Positions 27,856 to 36,200 of a stretch of 64,000 nt of DNA are shown in pieces. Below the pieces are notes generated by a model. It was not told the origin of the DNA. It saw nothing but the letters and a program-made list of their open reading frames with translations, and did no database searches. The stretch is taken from contig NZ_JAODNM010000079.1 in assembly GCF_025464955.1 (NCBI RefSeq), positions 46,731 to 110,730 on the forward strand, read 5' to 3'. Every line of letters starts with the position of its first letter. The first letter of the stretch is position 1. This stretch comes from Amycolatopsis sp. (GTDB lineage Bacteria; Actinomycetota; Actinomycetes; Mycobacteriales; Pseudonocardiaceae). Made by a program: the position numbers and the translations under genes.

Positions 27856-30692
27856 CTGCCACCTCGCAGGTCCAGGGTCAACCGGCCGTTCTCCGGCCGG
27901 GATGGGTCGTTGTCGAGCTGGGCCACTTCCAGTGGCCCGATGTCGAGCAGGCCGCTTTCCCAGGCCCCGCTGGGCAAACCGAACAGCCGCTTCAACTTCG
28001 TGACCCGGGCACTGCGCACCCCGGGGACGGCGGCCGCGGCGGCGACCAGGCGGCTCAGCCGGATCGGTGTGCCGAAGGTGAGCGCGTCCGGGGTGAACAG
28101 AGCCCCGAGGGCGCGCAGCAGCGCCGCCCGGACGTGCCCGGCCACGTAGTCCGGCTGGACGTCGATGCAGAGCGCGACGTCGAGCGGTACGAGGGTGGCG
28201 GTGGCCACGGACAGGTCGTGGCCGATCCGGCGGAACGGGTGCAGCGCCTCGCGGACGGCGTCGAGCAGGGACGCGGTCGCCACCTCCGCGCCGAGCGGGT
28301 CGATCGCGACCTGCGCCTCGTACCAGCTTCCCGTCCAGCGCAGGTCGGCCGCGGCGCGCTGCACCCCGGTGACGCCCGAGGCCACGGTCGCGTAGTCCTC
28401 GGCCGTGACGGCGCGCAGCAACCGGTGCCGGACCTCCTGCGGAGCCCTTGCCCGCACTTCGGAAAGCGGTTCGGGATCGGTGCCGCCGGTGGCAGGCAGC
28501 GGGTTGCGGATCGCGGTGATCGCGTCCTGGCGGGTCGAGCAGAAAACGATCCGGTTGATCACCTCGCGGCCGACATTGCCCGCCGAACCGTTCCCGATCC
28601 GGTACCGCGCGGACAATGCGGTGCCCGGAGTGGGGCTCATGCCGTTGGTGCCGTCGCCGAAGCGGAGCCTGAGCAGGCCTTCGTCGTCGAGTTCGCCGAC
28701 GAAATGGCGGTCAGTGGGCCGGCTGTCGAGGAGATCGCGCCGCGGCGTCCATTCCCGCCCGATGGTGTCGTCGAGTGTCACAGCAGGCAGGGCTGACCGC
28801 GGGTCGGGCTGCGCGGCGAGGGCCGCGGGCCCGCGGAAGGCCGCCCTCGTCGACGTCAGGTTCTGGCCTTCCTCCGCGCCCCAGGTCTGTCCGATCTCCC
28901 AAGCCTCGCCGCCGGAATCCAAGACGTAGCCTGCCCGAGCGCGTCGGATCAGTTCAGCGAGGCGGTTGAGCTTCGCTTCCAGGAGCTCGCCGAAGCGGGC
29001 CGAGAGCTCCCGCAACGCGCGGCGCGGATGCTCGGCGAGCCTGACCCGGCGCAGGGTGGCCGCACCGAACAGCACGGTCAGGTACTCGATGTCCACATCG
29101 GACAGTCGACCGCACCGCCACAGCTCGTGAAGCCGAGCGCGGGCGCGGTCCGGCGCCCCGGCCAACTGCCGCCCCTGGGCCTTGGCGACCTGGGCAGGCA
29201 ACGGAAACGGCGCACTCTGCGTCACCGGCGAGTAACCGAGCCGAGGTGCATACCGGGCGACCAGCGGCGGGTATCCCGGCCGCTGGGCGGGCAGCAATTC
29301 GTCTGGGCAGCCGAACTCGACCGGATCCGGGCAGCCAGGTTCACCGGGCTCGGGCCCGGGAACGGGGTCCAGCGGCTCGGGTTCGGCCCCGCACCACGTC
29401 AGTGACCGGCCGTGCTCGACGAGGACGACGTTGCCGCGCGCCACGCCGACTTCGAGGTCCGCGCACAACGGACCACCGCGGGCGTTGACACACAAAGGAA
29501 AAGTCAGCGCATCCTCGGTTTCCCAGGTGACGTCGAGCAGCGGCTGTGCATACAGCTGGTCCGTTGTCTGGGTGACCGAAGTCAACCGGACGGCCTGGCA
29601 GTGCGAATGGTCGGCGTCCGCCGGGTTCCCGGTCTTCGGACCGAGGACCTCCTCGAACACCAGCACATCGCCCGGCTGCAGGCTGAGCGCACGTTTCCCT
29701 GGCTGCGGCGGTCCGTCCACCAGTGTCGCCGACGTCGACCCGGCAGGCAGAGCACACGCGTTGTCGCCCCAGGTCCAGATGCTGATCTTGTTGTGACCCG
29801 GGTGGAAGGTGAGCTCCTCGGCCTGCGCCGGTTCGAACACCTCATAGGCCGGCAACCCGCGCTGCTGGTCTAGGTCGCGCTGCACCAGCGCGACCTTGCC
29901 CGGCAGAGACTCGGGCGCCAGTGCGGCGAACCGGAAGTCGCCCGCGGGCACGGTGACTTCGGCGCCCGCTTCCACACACACCCACGCCCTCGCCGCGCAC
30001 CCGTCGTGCATCGGGTAGTCGACGAGCCGGGTGTGCCGCCGCACCGACACCCGCTTGCGCGCGGTGTCGAGATAGGCCTCCGTCGCGACCGCGTCCTGCC
30101 GGTAGCTGAGGCGGTCTCCTTCGTAGGCAAGGAGTTCGACGAGCGCGACCTCGAGATCGGGTACGTGCCGCTCGGTCCACCGCGGCGTGGTCAACGAAAG
30201 CCTGTCCAGCAGCAGCTGCCGGAAGCTCGCGTAGTCCTTTGCCAGATAGTCGATTTCCGGCTCGGCGTAAGTTTCGGATGGACTGTCGCCGGTGGGAGCG
30301 CAGTCCAGGTCCTCGCAACCGAACGTGAAGGTGAAGTCCAGGAAGGAGTACCGCGGATCGAACCCGGGAAACGGCTCGGTGCCCGGCTCACCGCGGGAAT
30401 CGACCTCGACCACGGAAAGCCGATACGTTGAAAGGTCACCGATCCGGTCGACGGTCAGCACGACCTGCCCGGAGAGTTCCGGGTCGTCCTCGCCGCAGCA
30501 GTGGACGCCGACGACCTCGATGCCGGTGATCCGGCGGCCGCCGTCGATGCGGAAGTTCTCCGGCACCAGGTCTTCCGGGGCGTCGCCGAAGAAGATCACG
30601 GTGATCCGGTCGCCGTCGACACCGACCCCGTCGATCCCGTTGATGCCTTCCTGCTGGACCTTCTCCCGGCGCCGGTCGTCTGTGCAGGTCAT
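27852..30692 (-). CDS. Large eCIS baseplate assembly protein (gpJ/gp6-like), second copy
   Basis: 946 residues. After an N-terminal beta domain (FRIDGGRRITGIEVVGVHCC), the wedge signature IDYLAKDYASFRQLLLDRLS, then PDLEVALVELLAYEGDRLSYRQDAVATEAYL lies near residues 150-215. A J-like C-terminal half starts near 700 (LSEVRARAPQEVRHRLLRAVTAEDYATVASGVTGVQ). With the 1103-residue protein it would form the baseplate wedge, as Afp11/Afp12-type pairs do. Four-base overlaps with both neighbours. Confidence 0.9.
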   Translation of the reverse strand: MTCTDDRRREKVQQEGINGIDGVGVDGDRITVIFFGDAPEDLVPENFRIDGGRRITGIEVVGVHCCGEDDPELSGQVVLTVDRIGDLSTYRLSVVEVDSRGEPGTEPFPGFDPRYSFLDFTFTFGCEDLDCAPTGDSPSETYAEPEIDYLAKDYASFRQLLLDRLSLTTPRWTERHVPDLEVALVELLAYEGDRLSYRQDAVATEAYLDTARKRVSVRRHTRLVDYPMHDGCAARAWVCVEAGAEVTVPAGDFRFAALAPESLPGKVALVQRDLDQQRGLPAYEVFEPAQAEELTFHPGHNKISIWTWGDNACALPAGSTSATLVDGPPQPGKRALSLQPGDVLVFEEVLGPKTGNPADADHSHCQAVRLTSVTQTTDQLYAQPLLDVTWETEDALTFPLCVNARGGPLCADLEVGVARGNVVLVEHGRSLTWCGAEPEPLDPVPGPEPGEPGCPDPVEFGCPDELLPAQRPGYPPLVARYAPRLGYSPVTQSAPFPLPAQVAKAQGRQLAGAPDRARARLHELWRCGRLSDVDIEYLTVLFGAATLRRVRLAEHPRRALRELSARFGELLEAKLNRLAELIRRARAGYVLDSGGEAWEIGQTWGAEEGQNLTSTRAAFRGPAALAAQPDPRSALPAVTLDDTIGREWTPRRDLLDSRPTDRHFVGELDDEGLLRLRFGDGTNGMSPTPGTALSARYRIGNGSAGNVGREVINRIVFCSTRQDAITAIRNPLPATGGTDPEPLSEVRARAPQEVRHRLLRAVTAEDYATVASGVTGVQRAAADLRWTGSWYEAQVAIDPLGAEVATASLLDAVREALHPFRRIGHDLSVATATLVPLDVALCIDVQPDYVAGHVRAALLRALGALFTPDALTFGTPIRLSRLVAAAAAVPGVRSARVTKLKRLFGLPSGAWESGLLDIGPLEVAQLDNDPSRPENGRLTLDLRGGR

Positions 30693-31072
30693 CGGTTCAC
30701 GCTCCCCTCGATGACGTCGGTACGGCGCTCGCCGGTAGCCAGGATGACGTAGCGCACCACGACCCGGAGCACGTTGTCCTCGGCAGTCGCTTCCAGCGAC
30801 TCCACGGTGATCACGTCACCGAGCCAGAGCTGCAGCGCACCCGATGCGGACAGCTGCAGGGTCGCCGCCAGTTCATAGCTGTTCGGTTCGAACACCAGCG
30901 TGAGCAGCCCGCAGCCGAAGTCCGACCGGTTGACCCGCTCCCCGGGGGTGGTGAACAGCACCTGCTCGATCATGTCCAGCACGTGGTTCGGATAGCTCGT
31001 GCCCGCCGTGCGGCCACGGGCGTCGAAGCCCAGTGGGATGTCTATCCACAAAGGATCGGTCATGGCGGTCAC
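30689..31072 (-). CDS. GPW/gp25 family baseplate protein
   Basis: 127 residues. FPLGFDxRGRT-like opening (DIPLGFDARGRTAGTSYPNHV), then IEQVLFTTPGERVNRSDFGCGLLTLVFEPN, the diagnostic gp25/GPW block (TxPGERxxxPxFGxGL). It joins sheath and wedge at the baseplate. GTG at 31072 overlaps the PAAR stop as GTGA; an internal ATG at 31063 is the alternative start. Confidence 0.92.
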   Translation of the reverse strand: MTAMTDPLWIDIPLGFDARGRTAGTSYPNHVLDMIEQVLFTTPGERVNRSDFGCGLLTLVFEPNSYELAATLQLSASGALQLWLGDVITVESLEATAEDNVLRVVVRYVILATGERRTDVIEGSVNR

Positions 31073-31410
31073 GTCGCAATCGCGCGGGGGATCATGGAGT
31101 CCACCAGCGCCGGCGGTGATGCGGGCGGCACCGGCGGGACGCAGACTCCGTCGGCGGTCACCGGCGACCCCGCGGGCGGGACGGCCTGCAGGACGATCGG
31201 CTGCCCGTCGGCCAGTACCCTGGTGGACAGGTTGCCCCACACCACGTTCGCGCAGATGTTCTTCGGGCAGGCGACCATCATCTGGTCGGCGGCACCCACC
31301 ACGGGAACGCCGTCCATCAGCACCCGCGGCGGCCCGCTGGGCGTTATGGTCACCGGTCCCTGGTGCAGACAGGTCAGCACCGCCGCGGTGGTCATCACGA
31401 AGCCCGGCAT
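31069..31410 (-). CDS. PAAR-like spike-tip protein
   Basis: 113 residues. GPVTITPSGPPRVLMDGVPV near residue 19 and CPKNICANVVWGN with paired Cys resemble PAAR/DUF4280-like tip proteins. Such small cones cap the central spike and can hold metal. Located between gpV-type spike and gp25 genes, as expected. Overlap with gp25 start is GTGA. Confidence 0.82.
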   Translation of the reverse strand: MPGFVMTTAAVLTCLHQGPVTITPSGPPRVLMDGVPVVGAADQMMVACPKNICANVVWGNLSTRVLADGQPIVLQAVPPAGSPVTADGVCVPPVPPASPPALVDSMIPRAIAT

Positions 31411-31421
31411 GATCTCCCCCT

Positions 31422-31940
31422 CTAGAACGGAATGGTCAACGCACCGTTGTTGATGCTGACCAGCGGACCCGGGCCCAACGTGATCGAGGCGCCCTGTCCG
31501 TTCGAAATCTGGATACCGAGCTCGTTCATCTTGATGAACGGCCCGGCCGGTCCGTGCAGCTGGATCTGGATCCCGCCGGTCGGCCCCGGCAGATCCGTGA
31601 TCAGCAGGTAGTTCTGCGTCGGCGTGCCCAGCACGACCTGCGGCACGCCGGGCGGGATGGTCTGCGCGACCGGCGGCGCGTCACCGACGCCGCCGCGCCA
31701 GAACCCGGTCCACACGGCACGGTCGATATCGCCGTCGAGGAACTGGATCCAGACCCCGGAGCCGATCATCGGGACGACGTTCATCCCGGGCGCGGCCGCG
31801 TGGGCGCTGGCCCAGATACACGGATCTCCGCCGAGGACGTCGGTGACTCCGACCAGCACCCGGTTCTCGTTGGTGAGGTCGATGTTGTTCGTCACCACGC
31901 CCTGGTAGAGGCCGTGATACTTCTTCGCATCCGTCGTCAT
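31422..31940 (-). CDS. Central spike protein, gpV/VgrG OB-fold type
   Basis: 172 residues. The OB-fold part has VTDVLGGDPCIWASAHAAAPG and IGSGVWIQFLDGDIDRAVWTGFW, the classic gpV/VgrG pattern (GSGVWVxFxxGDxxxPVxxG). The C-terminal 60 residues (GGIQIQLHGPAGPFIKMNELGIQIS) are the triple beta-helix needle. It trimerises to the membrane-piercing spike and carries the PAAR tip encoded next. ATGA overlap with gpD. Confidence 0.9.
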   Translation of the reverse strand: MTTDAKKYHGLYQGVVTNNIDLTNENRVLVGVTDVLGGDPCIWASAHAAAPGMNVVPMIGSGVWIQFLDGDIDRAVWTGFWRGGVGDAPPVAQTIPPGVPQVVLGTPTQNYLLITDLPGPTGGIQIQLHGPAGPFIKMNELGIQISNGQGASITLGPGPLVSINNGALTIPF

Positions 31941-33058
31941 GTGCCCACCCTGTCCACGAAGGGGACAAAGCCGTCCCTCGTCAGTTCGAAGCTCTGCTTG
32001 TATTCCCCGCGTTTGATCTCGTGGGTGACCTTCTTGACGTAGTAGAGCCCGTCGTAGGCCAGTCCGGCGCCGCGCACGCCGACGAGGTTGCGGGCCTTGA
32101 GCACCTGCCCATACCGCAGCACGTCAAGCTTTCCGTTGCCGGTGACCGCGTCCGACGCCTTGGTCGTCTGACTCAGCCCGCGCAGCATGACGTCGACGAT
32201 CGGCCTGCCACCGATGTTGGGCAGCGGCTGCTCCTTGAGGGTGACCGCCTGTCTTACCGCGAGCGGCGGGCGGAGCAACGAGACATCGGGAACCGGGATC
32301 GAGATCCCGATCTTGGTGGTCGGTTCGGTGAGGCGGATCGTGTACTGCATCCTGGCCATCCCGTCGAAACCGAACGACAGGGATTCCACATTGCCCGTAG
32401 TGCCCGAATCCACTGTCAGTGCGGGTTGCACGAACCCGGCACGCGCCTGCGGCCCCCAGTACGCGGTGCTGATCCCGGGCTTCGGACCGGGGATGAGGAA
32501 GAAGGAGTAGCCGGCCTCGGACGCGAGTGCGTAGATGTGGTCCAGGTCCGTGCTCGACTGGATCGGAATGTTCCGGAGCGGGTCCGGCGCGGTCGGGAAC
32601 ACCGCGGGCACCGGCGCCGGGATGATCCCATACATCGTGTACTTCATCAGGATGCGCAGCACCCGCAGGTGCAGCGGCATCGCGGGGAAGAAGTCCTCTT
32701 CGTGCCGCAGGTCCATCAGCGCGGTGAGGTCCAACCCGGTGACAGTCAGGGTGGACGCGCCCGGGGTGTCGCTCGGGGTGAGCTCATGACGGGTGATGAT
32801 GCCGTCCATCAGGACTTCGGTGGCCCCGCCGACAACGGCCGCGAGCACCACTCTCGCCGGCGGGTCGAGCACGCCGGCGGGCAGCAGCGTCTCGGTGATC
32901 ACCGAACGCTTGCTGACCGCGAACGTCAGCTGGAACCCACTGGGCCCGTCGACGCTCGAAGTCACCTGCGCGGACTGCAGCGCGTCCATCAGCTGCTGCG
33001 GCGCCGGCACCGCGACGACGTTGCCGATCATCAGCAGGAACTGCAGGCTCTTAGCCAT
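31937..33058 (-). CDS. gpD-like hub protein (phage late control D family)
   Basis: 373 residues from the ATG at 33058, which overlaps the LysM gene stop by 8 bases; an in-frame start at 33067 is possible. The fold resembles the VgrG N-terminal region: beta-rich start, LTVTGLDLTALMDLRHEEDFFP, STDLDHIYALASEAGYSFFLIPG (a hub core motif) and a C-terminal YYVKKVTHEIKRGEYKQSFELTRDG. It forms the hub on which tube and spike dock. Confidence 0.9.
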   Translation of the reverse strand: MAKSLQFLLMIGNVVAVPAPQQLMDALQSAQVTSSVDGPSGFQLTFAVSKRSVITETLLPAGVLDPPARVVLAAVVGGATEVLMDGIITRHELTPSDTPGASTLTVTGLDLTALMDLRHEEDFFPAMPLHLRVLRILMKYTMYGIIPAPVPAVFPTAPDPLRNIPIQSSTDLDHIYALASEAGYSFFLIPGPKPGISTAYWGPQARAGFVQPALTVDSGTTGNVESLSFGFDGMARMQYTIRLTEPTTKIGISIPVPDVSLLRPPLAVRQAVTLKEQPLPNIGGRPIVDVMLRGLSQTTKASDAVTGNGKLDVLRYGQVLKARNLVGVRGAGLAYDGLYYVKKVTHEIKRGEYKQSFELTRDGFVPFVDRVGT

Positions 33059-33392
33059 TACCCGCACCCCCTGGCCGGGTGGCCATCCCGGTGGCCATCG
33101 GCAGCACAGTCGCCAGGGTGATCCGCAGGGTCCGGCCGGGTACCGCGGTCAGCTCATCGGTGTCCATCGCGCCGTTCGCGTCCGCGATCTGCCAGGCCCG
33201 CTCGGCGTCGCCGAACTCCTTGCCCGCGACGCGGTCCAGCCGATCCACCGGCAGCACGCGGTACTCCCCGATCTGCGTGAGGTCCTCGGGGTGCGGCAGG
33301 AAACGACGCCGCACATACGCGACCTTCCGGCCGTCCGGTGAGACGTAGGTGACAGTGGGCAGGCCCTGGTAACGGCTGGTCATCGAGAACAC
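33051..33392 (-). CDS. Small LysM-like eCIS hub adaptor (Afp7-type)
   Basis: 113 residues from the GTG at 33392, preceded by AAGGGGGAAACC; the ATG three codons further in lacks this spacing. The sequence RRRFLPHPEDLTQIGEYRVLPVDRLDRVAGKEFGD, read in parts, and AWQIADANGAM match LysM-domain tail proteins that link tube and hub. Lies between the tube-adaptor and gpD genes, the conserved eCIS order. Confidence 0.82.
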   Translation of the reverse strand: MFSMTSRYQGLPTVTYVSPDGRKVAYVRRRFLPHPEDLTQIGEYRVLPVDRLDRVAGKEFGDAERAWQIADANGAMDTDELTAVPGRTLRITLATVLPMATGMATRPGGAGNG

Positions 33393-33403
33393 GGTTTCCC
33401 CCT

Positions 33404-34036
33404 TCAGATTGTGGTCAGGCCGACTTCGGCGATCAGGTGGCCGAAGGTGGCGGAGAACCCTTCCTTGCGGCCCTGGTAACCGAGATAGAGCCAGCCGCCT
33501 TTGTTGCCATAACCGAGGTCGTCGACCGTGAGCACCCTTACCCCGATCGAGACCTTCGCCCGGACCGGGTTGAGCGCGGGGTCGAACATCTCCTCGGTAA
33601 TGCTGAAGTCGGTGATCCGCACCGGCACCACCCGGCTTTTGCCCAGCACCAGCACCAGCAGCGGGGACTCGGCGGGCGCGATCTCGATCATGCCCTTCCC
33701 GGCCAGCCGGTTCTCGTCGAGCAGCTGGGCGGTCGAGGGGTAAATGCTCAGCTCCAAAGTGGACAGTAATGGGAACAGCCCGTCCGGATAGGACTCCGGC
33801 GCGTCGGTCGCGTCGAACTCCGCATCGAACTTGTAGGACTCGTGCGGCGGCCCTTTGAGCCGCAGCACCTCCAGCCGGTCACCCGGCTCGCCGCCGATTC
33901 CCTGCGGCTGCAGGGTCCGGGTCAGCGTGTCCGGGTTGTACTGGAACGGGATCGTGTTCTTCGGCAGGCCGAGATCCGGGTCCACCAGTACGAACCCGCC
34001 CCGGACCGGACGTGGTGCTTCAGGAAATGCGGTCAT
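33404..34036 (-). CDS. CIS tube/hub adaptor protein (Afp7/Pvc7-region type)
   Basis: 210 residues. Opening FVLVDPDLGLPKNTIPFQYNPDTLTRTL and the block GDRLEVLRLKGPPHESYKFDAEFDATD are typical of the CIS-tube N-terminal family placed before the LysM gene in eCIS loci. A late MFDPALNPVRAKVSIGVRVL strand follows. It probably couples the inner tube to the hub. ATGA overlap with the preceding small gene. Confidence 0.85.
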   Translation of the reverse strand: MTAFPEAPRPVRGGFVLVDPDLGLPKNTIPFQYNPDTLTRTLQPQGIGGEPGDRLEVLRLKGPPHESYKFDAEFDATDAPESYPDGLFPLLSTLELSIYPSTAQLLDENRLAGKGMIEIAPAESPLLVLVLGKSRVVPVRITDFSITEEMFDPALNPVRAKVSIGVRVLTVDDLGYGNKGGWLYLGYQGRKEGFSATFGHLIAEVGLTTI

Positions 34037-34281
34037 GGTGTCCGTCCTCCGACAAGTCCACTGTGAATCGAACGGGCGATGCCCCGGCCCAGCGAGCCCG
34101 CCGGTCCGGCCGACACCCGCGGCGCCTCGACCCGGCGTTGGCGCCGGGACTCCTGCCAGGTCGACCGGGGAGACGCCAGCACCAACCGGGACAGCTCCGC
34201 GTGCAGGGCCCGCTCGATCGCGCGAGGGTCGCCGCTGACCCCGTCGAGCACCACGCGGTCGATCCGCACTCGGATGTTCAC
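34033..34281 (-). CDS. Small basic eCIS protein
   Basis: 82 residues from the GTG at 34281 (GTGA overlap with the ATPase stop) to a stop overlapping the next start as ATGA. It starts NIRVRIDRVVLDGV and has RAIERALHAELSRLV, then an Arg-rich tail (RRQRRVEAPRVSAG). The opening pattern and position are like the short proteins between AAA+ ATPase and tube adaptor in other eCIS loci. A chaperone or cap role is a guess. Easily missed because a longer upstream open frame hides the real start. Confidence 0.75.
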   Translation of the reverse strand: MNIRVRIDRVVLDGVSGDPRAIERALHAELSRLVLASPRSTWQESRRQRRVEAPRVSAGPAGSLGRGIARSIHSGLVGGRTP

Positions 34282-36200
34282 GACGAACCTCCCGCTTCCC
34301 AGGCGAAGTCTTTCGCCCGTACCGGCATTTCCAGCTTTTCGAACTCGGCCCGCGCGGCGTCCAGCACGATCGGCATGGTGATCGCGGAGCCGCGCGACGC
34401 CGCGAGGAACGCGGCGTTGAGCACGATGTTGCGAGTCATCCCGCCGTTGGTCTGCAGCTGCGCGAGCCGGTCGAAATCCAGCTCGCCCCTCGGCGCCCGC
34501 TCCGGGAACGCCTTCTCCCACAAGACACGTCGTTCCGCCGGGCCGGGAAAGGTGAAATCGACGACGAATCGCAGCCGGCGCAGGAACGCGGTATCGAGCG
34601 CAGAGCGCATGTTCGTCGCCAGTATCGCCAATCCCCGGTACTGCTCCATTCGCTGCAACAGGAAGTTGGTCTCGATATTGGCGTAGCGGTCGTGCGAGTC
34701 CTTGACTTCGGTCCGCTTGCCGAACAGTGAATCGGCTTCGTCGAAGAACAGGATCGCCCCACCGGTCTCCGCCGCGTCGAACAGCCGTCGCAGGTTCTTC
34801 TCGGTCTCCCCGATGTACTTGTCGACCACCGCGGACAGATCGATCCGGTACAGATCCAGGTTCAGCCTGCGGGCGAGCACTTCGGCCGCCATCGTCTTGC
34901 CGACCCCGCTGGGCCCGGCGAACAGCACGCTGACCCCGAGCCCGCGGGTGGCCCGATCACCGAACCCCCACGTCTCATAAACGGTGGTGCGCTGAGGAAC
35001 CTGCTCCGCGATCCGCCGCAGCAACCCGTCGGCCGCGGGCGAGAGCACGAGGTCGTCCCAATCCACCTTCGGCTCCAGCCGCTGCGCGAGCGAGTCCATC
35101 CGCGGGCGGGTACGAGCCCGGCAGGCCTTCCACGCCTCAGCCGCATCCCCGCCGGAGGAGACCCCGATCTGGGCGATGGCAGGTACTTCGAGCGCGAACT
35201 GGGCGGCGAGCGAGTCGACGTCTGCCGTCTCGGCACCGGGTCCGAGCGCGGCACACCACGCCGGGACCCGCTCGGCCGGGGTCGGCGGCTCGACGTCCAG
35301 TACGAGGGACCGCCGACCGACGTCGCTCCAGCTCTCCCGAGCGGCGAACACGGCGGAGCCGCCGACTTTTCCAAGGAAGCGCGCCGCGGCCGACCTGTGG
35401 TGGTCCGAGTCGTCGGCATCGCCCGCATCGAGGTAGAGCGACAACGGCAGCAGCAACGCTTCGCGCTGCCACAAGCGCGCGAGGTCGTCCAGTTCGGCAG
35501 GGTGAGTGGGCAGTGCGGTGATCGCGAGCCGCAACGCGCTCAACCCACGCTCCTCCGCGGCGTGCGCCGCCACGAGCTGTTTGCTGACCTCGTCGGGACC
35601 GGCGAGCTGAACAACCAGGCCGTCCGCTGCGAGGATCCCGTCGACGACGGACTGCTGCGAAGGAGGTAGGTCGATGCCGACAACCGGTTCGAGCGGAGCC
35701 AGCAGCGGCGCCAACCGGTCGTCGAGGTAGTTGAGCCCCTTGAGGTAGTTGACGATCCGCTCGTCCGCCCGCAGCGCGCTGGCGATCAGCCCTTGGCCGG
35801 GGCGTGCGGTGACTTCGACCAGCCGCCAGCCGCGCAGGCCTCGTTGCGGCGCGACGATCTCCCACGCCGCCTCCGGCAGGATGCTCATCGCCAACCCGAA
35901 CGTCGGGTACGGGGTCAATTCGTTTCCGTGCGCCCGCGCGCAAAGCTCGGCGATCGACGGATCGAGCTCGACGGATGCGCACAGCAGCAACGTGTCCCGC
36001 TCGAACCTCGACAGGCCCAGTTGCCGGGCGAGCTGCACCAACGCCGGCGGTGGCGAGCACGCTTCGGCCTCGCGGATTGCATCTTCTGCCGCAGCGAGCC
36101 GTTCCTCGTCGGCGTCAAGGCGTAACAACAGCCGCAACCATTCCAGTGAGGCGGTCAGGAACCGGCCGTTCACGGTCTCCCAGTCCTGAGCGGCGTTCAC
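34278..36200 (-). CDS. eCIS AAA+ ATPase (Afp15-type)
   Basis: 640 residues from the GTG at 36200 (GTGA overlap with the DUF4255 stop). The N-terminal 400 residues are helical with RFERDTLLLCASVELDPSIAELCARAHG. The AAA+ module has Walker A GPSGVGKT near 428, Walker B ILFFDEADSLFGKR near 480, sensor 1 ILATNM and an arginine-finger stretch LRRLRFVVDFTFPG. This ATPase is a core eCIS marker; its role in assembly or loading is not settled. Confidence 0.93.
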   Translation of the reverse strand: MNAAQDWETVNGRFLTASLEWLRLLLRLDADEERLAAAEDAIREAEACSPPPALVQLARQLGLSRFERDTLLLCASVELDPSIAELCARAHGNELTPYPTFGLAMSILPEAAWEIVAPQRGLRGWRLVEVTARPGQGLIASALRADERIVNYLKGLNYLDDRLAPLLAPLEPVVGIDLPPSQQSVVDGILAADGLVVQLAGPDEVSKQLVAAHAAEERGLSALRLAITALPTHPAELDDLARLWQREALLLPLSLYLDAGDADDSDHHRSAAARFLGKVGGSAVFAARESWSDVGRRSLVLDVEPPTPAERVPAWCAALGPGAETADVDSLAAQFALEVPAIAQIGVSSGGDAAEAWKACRARTRPRMDSLAQRLEPKVDWDDLVLSPAADGLLRRIAEQVPQRTTVYETWGFGDRATRGLGVSVLFAGPSGVGKTMAAEVLARRLNLDLYRIDLSAVVDKYIGETEKNLRRLFDAAETGGAILFFDEADSLFGKRTEVKDSHDRYANIETNFLLQRMEQYRGLAILATNMRSALDTAFLRRLRFVVDFTFPGPAERRVLWEKAFPERAPRGELDFDRLAQLQTNGGMTRNIVLNAAFLAASRGSAITMPIVLDAARAEFEKLEMPVRAKDFAWEAGGSS

